Shown here: piece by piece, positions 1 through 5,951 of the stretch
How positions within the stretch are numbered: position 1 is the first letter of the stretch
How the letters are laid out: every line of letters begins with the position of its first letter
NCBI GenBank assembly: GCA_002358345.1
Contig: DEOR01000043.1
Coordinates: forward strand, 3,129-9,083
Direction of reading: 5' to 3'
Source: Proteobacteria bacterium UBA3413
Lineage (GTDB): Bacteria; Pseudomonadota; Gammaproteobacteria; Magnimaribacterales; D2472
DNA length: 5,955 nucleotides
Position numbers and translations under genes: made by a program
Notes under the pieces: generated by a model
Database searches by the model: none
Told to the model about the DNA's origin: nothing
Seen by the model: only the letters and a program-made list of their open reading frames with translations

Positions 1-608
1 AACTTTGCCATAGGTGTCATACTCTTAAGTGCATCTCTTTGGCGCTTTAATCGCTCAGAAAATACTTTCATCTCTTTTCCAAGAGTGGAGGGTGAGGCAG
101 CTTGACCATGAGTCCTAGCAAGCATTGGGATGGTTGCCCATGCTCTTGCTCGCTTTGATATTTCCTTGACCACAACATCTAGTTGCTTGATGTAGATGGC
201 TAGTGCGTCCTTTAATAAAATGGCATAGGATAAAGAGTTAATATCTTCACTTGTTAAAGCGAAGTGAACAAGGTGTTCAAAGTTCTTAAGGTTTGATGAT
301 TTTTGTAGTTCCTCGCGGATGAAGTACTCAACGGCTTTCACATCATGATTGGTTTTACTCTCAATTGATTTGATGCGCTTTGCAGATTTATCACTAAAAC
401 TAACTTTCAGTAAGTCTAGATTTTTAAGGTGAGCTTTTGATAATGAGGGAAAGTTTTTACCGCCGTCAGTACAAAGAAAAATTAACCATTCAATTTCTAT
501 TTCAAATCTTACTTTATTGAGATTAGATTCTGAGAAGTTAATCGCTAGATCTACAATCTTGTCATTGTATCGATTGTCTAAAGGTGAAATGAGTTGTTCA
601 ATTTTCAT
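1..608 (-). CDS. purB: Adenylosuccinate lyase PurB, N-terminal 202 residues (3' end beyond window)
   Basis: PurB acts twice in purine synthesis: it removes fumarate from SAICAR to give AICAR and from adenylosuccinate to give AMP. It is a cytoplasmic homotetramer of the fumarase/aspartase superfamily. Reading the minus strand from the ATG at 608 gives an open frame that runs off the window after 202 complete codons (the family is about 456 aa). The N-terminus has the SPLDNRY motif (residues 8-14; substrate-binding Arg13 and Tyr14 by homology), then TNHDVKAVEYF (86-96), HFALTSEDIN (115-124) and ARTHGQAASPSTLGKEM (164-180), which contains the catalytic histidine His167 (E. coli His171). The order and spacing match the E. 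coli-type PurB. The SSTMPHKVNP signature would lie outside the window. The start is 13 nt after the mnmA stop, with no recognisable Shine-Dalgarno sequence. The two genes are probably co-transcribed; in E. coli hflD sits between them. Identification is firm. Confidence 0.96.
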   Translation of the reverse strand, partial: MKIEQLISPLDNRYNDKIVDLAINFSESNLNKVRFEIEIEWLIFLCTDGGKNFPSLSKAHLKNLDLLKVSFSDKSAKRIKSIESKTNHDVKAVEYFIREELQKSSNLKNFEHLVHFALTSEDINSLSYAILLKDALAIYIKQLDVVVKEISKRARAWATIPMLARTHGQAASPSTLGKEMKVFSERLKRQRDALKSMTPMAK

Positions 609-614
609 AAAGCG

Positions 615-620
615 ATTATA
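615..620 (-). promoter_or_regulatory. Possible -10 box immediately upstream of purB
   Basis: The mnmA-purB gap holds a perfect TATAAT on the minus strand, followed by six bases (CGCTTT) and then the purB ATG. Standard spacing would put transcription start on or next to the A of the ATG, giving a leaderless purB message. No good -35 hexamer is seen 16-18 nt upstream (AGCTAA at 17 nt). A 7-bp inverted repeat (ATAGCTA 618-624, TAGCTAT 639-645) overlaps it. In AT-rich DNA this may be chance. Confidence 0.3.
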
Positions 621-621
621 G

Positions 622-1719
622 CTAGAGTTTGATTGATTTAGCTATGATACCACCGCCTAAACATTGATTACCTGAGTAAAGCACGGCCGACTGACCCGGG
701 GCTATTGCTCTGATAGGATCAGCAAAGCTTAGCTGCACACCGCTGGATTCAAATACAGCCTTGCATTTAATTGGCTGGCCCCTGTGCCTCACTTGAACTA
801 AGCATTCCAATGATGTTGGCTGATCAGCCATCTCATTAATCCACTTCATGGACTCCATCATGAGCCCAGAGCTCATTAATAAGGGGTTAGAGCCGCCCTG
901 GCAAACATAGACCTCATTCAATTCAATGCTTTTATCGTAAACATACCAAGGCAGTTCCGACTTATTTCTTACACCGCCAACGTTTAAACCTTGGCGTTGG
1001 CCTTGAGTGAAGAGGAGTGCGCCAGGATGCTCTCCTAGCACGTGGCCATCTAAATCTTTGATGTATCCAGGCTTGAAAGATATGAAGCGTTTTAAAAAAT
1101 CACGTAGATTTCTTTCACCCACAAAACAAATGCCCACAGAGTCTTTTTTATCATGATTAATAAAATCATGCTCTTCGGCTATTTGGCGCACTTTGTCTTT
1201 AGGTAGGTCTTGAAGAGGGAACAAGCATTTTGCAAACTCCGCTTGCTTAACCTCATGCAAAAAATATGTTTGATCTTTATTGAGATCGTGAGCGCGCATG
1301 AGAAGTGTTTGATTATTTGTCTTAACTAGTTTTGCGTAATGACCTGTTGCTATGAGATCGGCACCAATCTTAAATGCATAATCTAAAAATGATTTAAATT
1401 TTATTTCACGATTACATAAAATATCTGGGTTGGGAGTTCTGCCTTTTTCATGCTCTGATAAGAATTCTTTAAAGACCCTTTCCCAATATTCGTCACTAAA
1501 GTTAGCTCTATGAAGGGGGATATCTAATAAGTCACATACTTTTGATGCATCAGCGAAATCTACCTCTGAGGTGCAGACTTCTCCGGGCTCATTTTGCCAG
1601 TTTTGCATAAATAGACCCTGCACATCATAACCATCGTTTTTTAACAGAAGCGCAGCAACAGACGAGTCAACACCACCGGACATTCCGACAACAATTTTCT
1701 TACCTGCATTATTTGACAT
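622..1719 (-). CDS. mnmA: tRNA-specific 2-thiouridylase MnmA (TrmU)
   Basis: MnmA makes the 2-thio group of (c)mnm5s2U34 in tRNA-Lys, -Glu and -Gln. It adenylates C2 of wobble uridine with ATP and inserts sulfur relayed from IscS through the Tus proteins. The 365-aa product matches the family length (E. coli 368). An N-terminal PP-loop ATP pyrophosphatase domain carries SGGVDSS at residues 14-20. The catalytic cysteine pair is intact: Cys102 in DILCNREIKF and Cys198 in GICFVG, matching E. coli Cys102 and Cys199. Other family landmarks are GRTPNPD (93-99), ATGHYAK (124-130), KDQTYFL (148-154) and the tRNA-binding segment FTQGQRQGL (237-245). The ATG at 1719 has an AAGG ribosome site six or seven bases upstream and puts the PP-loop at the usual distance. 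It is divergent from icd and runs into purB 13 nt downstream. Identification is firm. Confidence 0.98.
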   Translation of the reverse strand: MSNNAGKKIVVGMSGGVDSSVAALLLKNDGYDVQGLFMQNWQNEPGEVCTSEVDFADASKVCDLLDIPLHRANFSDEYWERVFKEFLSEHEKGRTPNPDILCNREIKFKSFLDYAFKIGADLIATGHYAKLVKTNNQTLLMRAHDLNKDQTYFLHEVKQAEFAKCLFPLQDLPKDKVRQIAEEHDFINHDKKDSVGICFVGERNLRDFLKRFISFKPGYIKDLDGHVLGEHPGALLFTQGQRQGLNVGGVRNKSELPWYVYDKSIELNEVYVCQGGSNPLLMSSGLMMESMKWINEMADQPTSLECLVQVRHRGQPIKCKAVFESSGVQLSFADPIRAIAPGQSAVLYSGNQCLGGGIIAKSIKL

Positions 1720-1725
1720 AAATTA

Positions 1726-1729
1726 CCTT
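1726..1729 (-). promoter_or_regulatory. Ribosome binding site of mnmA
   Basis: The minus strand reads AAAAGGTAATTTATG. The AAGG core sits six bases before the ATG at 1719 and supports that start. Confidence 0.6.
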
Positions 1730-1759
1730 TTAGACCTCTATTTAAAGCTATTTTTAGAG

Positions 1760-1765
1760 TATAAT
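1760..1765 (+). promoter_or_regulatory. Candidate -10 box of the icd-clpS-clpA promoter
   Basis: A perfect TATAAT lies on the plus strand in the mnmA/icd divergent region. It predicts transcription start near 1772 and a leader of about 41 nt before the icd ATG. The matching -35 region (around 1737-1743, TCTATT or similar) is poor, and there is no extended TG. The promoter may therefore need an activator or be weak. This is the only good sigma-70-like -10 box in the icd orientation in this gap. Confidence 0.5.
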
Positions 1766-1779
1766 TCGCACCGATTTAT

Positions 1780-1785
1780 ATTATA
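1780..1785 (-). promoter_or_regulatory. Candidate -10 box of the mnmA(-purB) promoter
   Basis: On the minus strand TATAAT (1785 to 1780) predicts transcription start near 1773 and a leader of about 54 nt for mnmA. The -35 position falls on the icd ribosome site (TGTCCC or GTCCCC) and is a weak match. A second minus-strand option is TATACT at 1763-1758, also without a good -35. Which is used cannot be decided from sequence. Confidence 0.4.
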
Positions 1786-1801
1786 TAAGCGTTTAATCAT
1801 T

Positions 1802-1807
1802 AGGGGA
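1802..1807 (+). promoter_or_regulatory. Ribosome binding site of icd
   Basis: AGGGGA lies five bases before the ATG at 1813. It is the strongest Shine-Dalgarno-like sequence in the window and fits high expression of isocitrate dehydrogenase. Confidence 0.7.
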
Positions 1808-1812
1808 CAGCA

Positions 1813-3066
1813 ATGAGCTACAAACATATTAACATTCCTGAAGAAGGTACTAAAATCTTAATGGAGAACGGAGCCTTGATTGTTCCTGATAATCCAATTA
1901 TCCCATTTATTGAAGGTGATGGAATAGGCATAGACATCACACCAGCAATGATTGATGTTGTGGATAACGCCGTTAAAGTCGCTTATAACGGCTCTAAAAA
2001 GATTTCTTGGATGGAAGTCTATTGCGGTGAAAAATCTACTAAAGTTTACGGCGAGGATACGTGGCTTCCTGACGAGACGATCGATGCATTAAAAGAATAC
2101 ATCGTTAGCATTAAAGGACCTTTGACCACCCCAGTCGGTGGTGGAATTAGATCTCTCAACGTATCGTTAAGACAAATTCTTGATCTTTATGTTTGCTTGC
2201 GACCAATCAGATATTTTTCTGGAGTTCCCAGCCCTGTTAAAAACCCCTCACACGTTGACATGGTTATTTTTAGAGAAAACTCCGAAGACATATATGCTGG
2301 AGTTGAGTTTGAAGCTGGCTCACCTGAAGCAGATGCAATGGTAAAAATACTTCAAGAACAATTTGGTGTTACGCAAATTCGCTTCCCTGAAAATGTTGGA
2401 CTGGGAGTGAAGCCTATTTCCAAGCAAGGGACCGAGAGGCTAGTGAAGCAAGCCATAGACTATGCGATTAGAAATGATCGCTCCTCTGTGACACTTGTGC
2501 ACAAAGGAAATATTATGAAATTTACTGAAGGTGCCTTTAGAGATTGGGGATATGAGTTAAGCATTAACTCATATGGTGGCGAGCTTTTTGATGGTGGCCC
2601 TTGGGTTACTATTAAAAACCCAAACAACGGCAATAACATTGTTATAAAGGATGTCATCTGTGACGCCTTTCTTCAGCAAATACTTACTCGACCTAAAGAA
2701 TATGATGTTATCGCAACCATGAATTTGAATGGCGATTATGTTTCAGATGCTCTAGCAGCATGTGTGGGTGGAATTGGAATTGCTCCAGGTGCAAATATTG
2801 GAGATGAGTCTGCTTTGTTTGAGGCAACACATGGCACAGCTCCTAAATATGCAGGCCAAGATAAAGTAAATCCCGGTTCGATAATTCTGTCCGCAGAAAT
2901 GATGTTGCGCCATCTAGGTTGGGTTGAAGCCGCTGATTTAATCATCTCTTCTATGGAAGCTGCGATTAATGACAAGATGGTTACCTATGATTTTGAGAGA
3001 TTAATGGATGACGCTAACCTAGTATCTTGTTCAGGCTTTGCGCAGGAAATGATCAAAAGAATGTGA
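1813..3066 (+). CDS. icd: NADP-dependent isocitrate dehydrogenase
   Basis: Icd oxidatively decarboxylates isocitrate to 2-oxoglutarate and reduces NADP+, a TCA-cycle step in the cytoplasm; the enzyme is a homodimer. The product is 417 aa against 416 in E. coli, with a constant +1 offset. Substrate-site residues are present: Ser114, Asn116, Arg120 (RSLNVSLRQ), Arg130 and Arg154. So are Tyr161, Lys231 and the metal ligands Asp284, Asp308 and Asp312. NADP rather than NAD preference is indicated by Lys345 and Tyr346 in HGTAPKYAGQDKVNP (340-354) and by Tyr392 and Arg396 in TYDFERL. Ser114 is the residue that the kinase/phosphatase AceK phosphorylates in E. coli, so that control is possible, although aceK is not in view. 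The start has a strong ribosome site. The stop codon shares one base with the clpS start. A perfect hairpin lies inside the gene at 2550-2574. Identification is firm. Confidence 0.98.
   Translation: MSYKHINIPEEGTKILMENGALIVPDNPIIPFIEGDGIGIDITPAMIDVVDNAVKVAYNGSKKISWMEVYCGEKSTKVYGEDTWLPDETIDALKEYIVSIKGPLTTPVGGGIRSLNVSLRQILDLYVCLRPIRYFSGVPSPVKNPSHVDMVIFRENSEDIYAGVEFEAGSPEADAMVKILQEQFGVTQIRFPENVGLGVKPISKQGTERLVKQAIDYAIRNDRSSVTLVHKGNIMKFTEGAFRDWGYELSINSYGGELFDGGPWVTIKNPNNGNNIVIKDVICDAFLQQILTRPKEYDVIATMNLNGDYVSDALAACVGGIGIAPGANIGDESALFEATHGTAPKYAGQDKVNPGSIILSAEMMLRHLGWVEAADLIISSMEAAINDKMVTYDFERLMDDANLVSCSGFAQEMIKRM
2550..2574. repeat. Perfect inverted repeat (11-bp arms, 3-nt loop) inside icd
   Basis: ATATGAGTTAA (2550-2560), loop GCA, TTAACTCATAT (2564-2574). 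It lies in the icd reading frame and encodes part of GYELSINSYGG (residues 246-256), a position where the E. coli protein differs. No U-run follows, so it is not an intrinsic terminator. Any function is unknown. Confidence 0.85.
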
Positions 3067-3407
3067 TGATTCCTCAATCTTCGAACTCTGATAACGACTT
3101 ATCATCTGACCTGGGCGTAGTTGTGCTCGAGGATAAACCTGAGCTCAAAGAACCCCCTTTATATCAAGTAGTCTTGCTCAATGATGATTTCACTCCCATG
3201 GATTTTGTGATCTATATTCTTCAGTCAATCTTTGGATATGAGCATGAGAGATCCACTCAAATAATGTTGGCTGTGCATTCAAAGGGGAAGGGCGTATGTG
3301 GTATATTTCCCAAGGAGATAGCAGAAATGAAATCACATGAAATTAACCAGCTAGCAAGGGCTCATGAACACCCCTTAGTTAGTGATATAGAGCCACTGAC
3401 AGACTAA
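3066..3407 (+). CDS. clpS: ATP-dependent Clp protease adaptor ClpS
   Basis: ClpS recognises N-degrons (N-terminal Leu, Phe, Tyr or Trp) and delivers these proteins to the N-domain of ClpA for degradation by ClpAP. The 113-aa product has a flexible, acidic N-terminal tail (about residues 1-30), which in the family engages the ClpA pore, and then the conserved core from PPLYQVVLLNDD. Degron-pocket residues are present: Asn39, Asp40, Asp41, Thr43, Met45 and His71 (E. coli Asn34, Asp35, Asp36, Thr38, Met40, His66). LMLAVH-like and HEHPL motifs are also seen. I chose the ATG at 3066, which overlaps the icd stop (TGATG). An upstream TTG at 3027 would extend it by 13 residues inside icd without family support. 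Only a weak AAAAGA lies upstream, so translation probably depends on ribosomes finishing icd. The stop overlaps the clpA start by one base. Confidence 0.96.
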   Translation: MIPQSSNSDNDLSSDLGVVVLEDKPELKEPPLYQVVLLNDDFTPMDFVIYILQSIFGYEHERSTQIMLAVHSKGKGVCGIFPKEIAEMKSHEINQLARAHEHPLVSDIEPLTD

Positions 3408-5659
3408 TGTTTAGCAAAGACTTAGAACAATCAATCGCAAGTTTATTTGATCAGGCCCAGGATCAAAATCTTGAGTACCTCACCATTGAGCATTTATTGC
3501 TAATGCTTATTTCGGATTACGATGTGCGACAGGCCCTAGAAACCAATGATGTCAATTTAAATACTCTTAGAGAAAATCTAGAAGAGCATGTTCGTGATAA
3601 CACCCCCGTTAAAGTAGATTCAAAGAAGCCGGTTCAGCCAACCCTTGGGTTTCAGCGCGTTCTTCAAAGAGCGGTATTTCACGTTCAGTCTTCTGGTAAA
3701 GGCGTTGTTAAGCCTATCAACCTTTTGGTTGCTATCTTCTCAGAGAAGGAATCACATTCAGTTTATCTGCTCTCAAAACAGGGTATCGGCAGGCTTGATA
3801 TAGTTTCATACATCTCACATGGACAGCCCTCTAGCTCTTCAGGTGAAAGTCCTGAGCCTCTTGATTCAGAAGATCAAGTTATCGAAGAGGCTCCTTCAAG
3901 TGAATTAGAGTTCTTGATCGATCTTAATGAGCTTGCTAAAGCTAATAAAATTGACAAGTTAATTGGCAGAACCGAAGAGGTCGAAAGAATTATTCAAATC
4001 TTAGCAAGAAGAACTAAAAATAACCCATTGTTGGTTGGTGAATCCGGGGTAGGGAAGACAGCAATTGCCGAAGGGCTAGCCCATTTAATTAATGAAAAAG
4101 AGGTTCCTGAATTTCTCCATAAATCCACCCTTTACTCGCTTGATATAGGAGCTCTTATAGCCGGAACAAAGTACAGAGGGGACTTTGAAAAGCGTTTAAA
4201 ATCAGTTTTAAACTTCCTAGATAAAGCAACTAATCCAATCTTATTTATTGATGAAATTCATACTATTATTGGCGCAGGCTCAGCCTCTGGTGGCAGTCTA
4301 GATGTTTCTAATCTTCTAAAACCTGCTTTAGGTAAAGGCAGCCTTAGATGTATTGGCTCAACAACATTTCAAGAATACAGAGGCGTATTCAATCAGAACC
4401 AAGCTCTATCTAGAAGGTTTCAGAAAATTGACGTGACAGAGCCATCAGTTGAGGATTGCATCTTGATACTTGATGGGCTTAAAGGTAATTACGAGGCTCA
4501 TCACAATGTTAAGTACTCTTATGCATCCATTAGCTCAGCCGTCAGCTTATCGAAGAGATTTCTTAACGACCGATTCCTACCTGACAAAGCTATTGATCTG
4601 ATAGATGAGACGGGCGCACTACTAAATATAGGCCGAAAAAACTCTAAAAAAATTACTGTAAACCAGATACATATAGAAAAAACTATTGCTAAAATCTCAA
4701 AAATCCCTGAGCAAACTATTTCTAGCCAAGAATCGATGAATCTTCAAAAGCTTGAGTCTGACCTTAAAACAGTAATTTTTGGCCAAGACACTGCAATACA
4801 TAGCCTAGTAAATGCTATCAAGTTATCTAGAGCCGGTCTCAGAGACGATAATAAAACCATTGGATCATTCCTTTTCGCAGGACCCACAGGTGTTGGTAAG
4901 ACAGAGATTACCAACCAACTGGCAAACATGATGGGTATTGAGTTGGTTCGCTTTGACATGTCTGAATACATGGAAAGACATACAGTGTCTAGGCTGATAG
5001 GAGCGCCTCCAGGTTACGTAGGCTTTGATCAGGGTGGTCTTTTAACAGAGGCAGTGGTCCAAAACCCTCACTGTGTATTGCTGCTCGATGAGATAGAGAA
5101 GGCGCATCCCGATATATATAACTTATTGCTACAGATTATGGATTCAGGCGTCCTTACTGATAATAATGGTAGAAAAGCTGATTTTAGAAATGTTATCGTT
5201 GTTATGACTACTAATGCAGGCGCTGATCTACTAGAGAAGAAAAATATCGGTTTTAGCGATCAATCTAACGAATCTGATGCTTTATTGTCCCTTAAGAAAT
5301 TGTTCTCCCCAGAATTTAGAAATAGACTTGATGAAATCATTCAATTTAACTACTTACCCATTGAGGTCATTCTTTCAATTGTAGATAAGTTTTTGACAAA
5401 ACTTCAGGCCCAGCTCGATGCTAGGAATGTTGAGCTTATATATTCTAAGAATGTTTTAAGCTGGATAGCAGAGAATGGCTATAACAAAGAGATGGGCGCA
5501 AGACCTATGGAAAGGTTTATTACTAACAAAATCAAAAAGCCACTTGTCGACAAGGTTCTTTTTGGAGATCTAAGTAAAGGCGGTCAAATAAAAGTTGATT
5601 TAGGAAAAGATGGGATTATTTTTTCAGCCAAGAAGAAAACACTAAAGACTAAGGCTTAG
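3407..5659 (+). CDS. clpA: AAA+ unfoldase ClpA, ATPase subunit of ClpAP protease
   Basis: ClpA hexamers unfold substrates, including those brought by ClpS, and thread them into ClpP. The product is 750 aa (E. coli 758). In order: a Clp N-domain (about 1-140) with TIEHLLLML and FQRVLQRAVFHVQSSG; a Ser/Pro/Glu-rich acidic linker (about 139-166); D1 with Walker A GESGVGKT (211-218), pore loop GTKYRGD (253-259), Walker B ILFIDE (278-283) and arginine fingers Arg336/Arg337; D2 with Walker A GPTGVGKT (492-499), pore loop GYVG (536-539), Walker B VLLLDE (557-562), arginine finger Arg640 and sensor-2 GARP (697-700). There is no ClpB-type middle domain. The ClpP-docking tripeptide is IGF (614-616), where E. 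coli ClpA has IGL. The C-terminus is lysine-rich. It starts inside the clpS stop (TAATG) with no clear ribosome site, implying coupling. Its stop overlaps the convergent infA stop by 4 nt. Confidence 0.98.
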   Translation: MFSKDLEQSIASLFDQAQDQNLEYLTIEHLLLMLISDYDVRQALETNDVNLNTLRENLEEHVRDNTPVKVDSKKPVQPTLGFQRVLQRAVFHVQSSGKGVVKPINLLVAIFSEKESHSVYLLSKQGIGRLDIVSYISHGQPSSSSGESPEPLDSEDQVIEEAPSSELEFLIDLNELAKANKIDKLIGRTEEVERIIQILARRTKNNPLLVGESGVGKTAIAEGLAHLINEKEVPEFLHKSTLYSLDIGALIAGTKYRGDFEKRLKSVLNFLDKATNPILFIDEIHTIIGAGSASGGSLDVSNLLKPALGKGSLRCIGSTTFQEYRGVFNQNQALSRRFQKIDVTEPSVEDCILILDGLKGNYEAHHNVKYSYASISSAVSLSKRFLNDRFLPDKAIDLIDETGALLNIGRKNSKKITVNQIHIEKTIAKISKIPEQTISSQESMNLQKLESDLKTVIFGQDTAIHSLVNAIKLSRAGLRDDNKTIGSFLFAGPTGVGKTEITNQLANMMGIELVRFDMSEYMERHTVSRLIGAPPGYVGFDQGGLLTEAVVQNPHCVLLLDEIEKAHPDIYNLLLQIMDSGVLTDNNGRKADFRNVIVVMTTNAGADLLEKKNIGFSDQSNESDALLSLKKLFSPEFRNRLDEIIQFNYLPIEVILSIVDKFLTKLQAQLDARNVELIYSKNVLSWIAENGYNKEMGARPMERFITNKIKKPLVDKVLFGDLSKGGQIKVDLGKDGIIFSAKKKTLKTKA

Positions 5660-5874
5660 CGGCCTCTAAATGTAATTCGTCCCTTAGTTAAATCATAAGG
5701 AGTCATTTCTACCTTAACTTTATCACCAGTTAAAATTCTAATGTAATGCTTACGCATCTTCCCTGAGATATGAGCCTCTATGATGTGATCATTCTCTAAC
5801 TTTACACGAAAGGTAGTATTGGGAAGGGTTTCAATAACTTCGCCTTCAAATTCTAAATTGTCTTCTTTTGCCAT
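5656..5874 (-). CDS. infA: Translation initiation factor IF-1
   Basis: IF-1 binds the 30S ribosomal A site during initiation, blocking early tRNA entry and helping IF-2 and IF-3. The product has exactly the usual 72 residues and is one S1-like OB fold. It starts MAKEDN and contains ETLPNTTFRV (15-24), AHISGKMRKHYIRIL (34-48), TGDKVKVEMTPYDLTKGRI (49-67) and a C-terminal FRGR. The basic surface residues of the MRKxYIRIL segment are intact. The ATG at 5874 is fixed by this family-typical N-terminus. No Shine-Dalgarno sequence lies at normal distance; a TAGGA is about 18 nt upstream. Its neighbour clpA is convergent, as in E. coli, but the serW tRNA gene that separates them there is absent and the two coding ends overlap by 4 nt. 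Confidence 0.98.
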   Translation of the reverse strand: MAKEDNLEFEGEVIETLPNTTFRVKLENDHIIEAHISGKMRKHYIRILTGDKVKVEMTPYDLTKGRITFRGR

Positions 5875-5880
5875 GGCGCT

Positions 5881-5909
5881 ATTTTAACTCATTCCTAAGG
5901 GTTAGTCAG
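5881..5909 (-). promoter_or_regulatory. Predicted infA promoter, possibly giving a leaderless mRNA
   Basis: On the minus strand CTGACT (5909-5904; four of six matches to TTGACA) is followed after exactly 17 nt by TAAAAT (5886-5881; five of six matches to TATAAT). Six bases (AGCGCC) separate the -10 box from the infA ATG, so the expected start of transcription is on or beside the A of the ATG. The GC-rich discriminator is the type seen at stringently controlled translation genes. Upstream DNA (5911-5950) is almost pure A/T and could serve as an UP element. Confidence 0.5.
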
Positions 5910-5935
5910 ATAATTATATATAACTAATAATTTAA

Positions 5936-5951
5936 CATAATATATATTATG
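5936..5951. repeat. Perfect 16-bp palindrome at window edge
   Basis: CATAATATATATTATG is identical to its reverse complement. It lies about 27 bp upstream of the predicted infA -35 box. A shorter palindrome TTATATATAA occurs at 5914-5923. It could be an operator or simply part of an AT-rich promoter region. The ATG at 5949-5951 could start a rightward gene, but the window ends after two more complete bases of sequence context, so no gene can be called. Confidence 0.6.

Noticed and set aside
1148..1170. CATGAT...ATCATG inverted repeat in mnmA as a terminator
   Set aside because: Six-bp AT-rich arms within coding sequence; on the coding strand it is followed by an A-run, not a U-run.
2460..2657. 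Minus-strand open frame of 65 codons inside icd
   Set aside because: It is antisense to a strongly conserved part of icd, has no recognisable domain and no ribosome site that I can see.
2736..2975. Minus-strand open frame of 79 codons inside icd
   Set aside because: It mirrors the conserved icd C-terminal region and has no family resemblance.
3027..3065. TTG start that would lengthen clpS by 13 residues
   Set aside because: It lies within icd and adds sequence not seen in the family, while the ATG in the TGATG overlap gives a normal ClpS.
4744..4971. Minus-strand open frame of 75 codons inside clpA
   Set aside because: It is antisense to the conserved D2 Walker A region of clpA and is explained by codon constraints there.
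5652..5665. Possible intrinsic terminator between clpA and infA
   Set aside because: The stem is only four pairs (plus one wobble) and no U-run follows on either strand.
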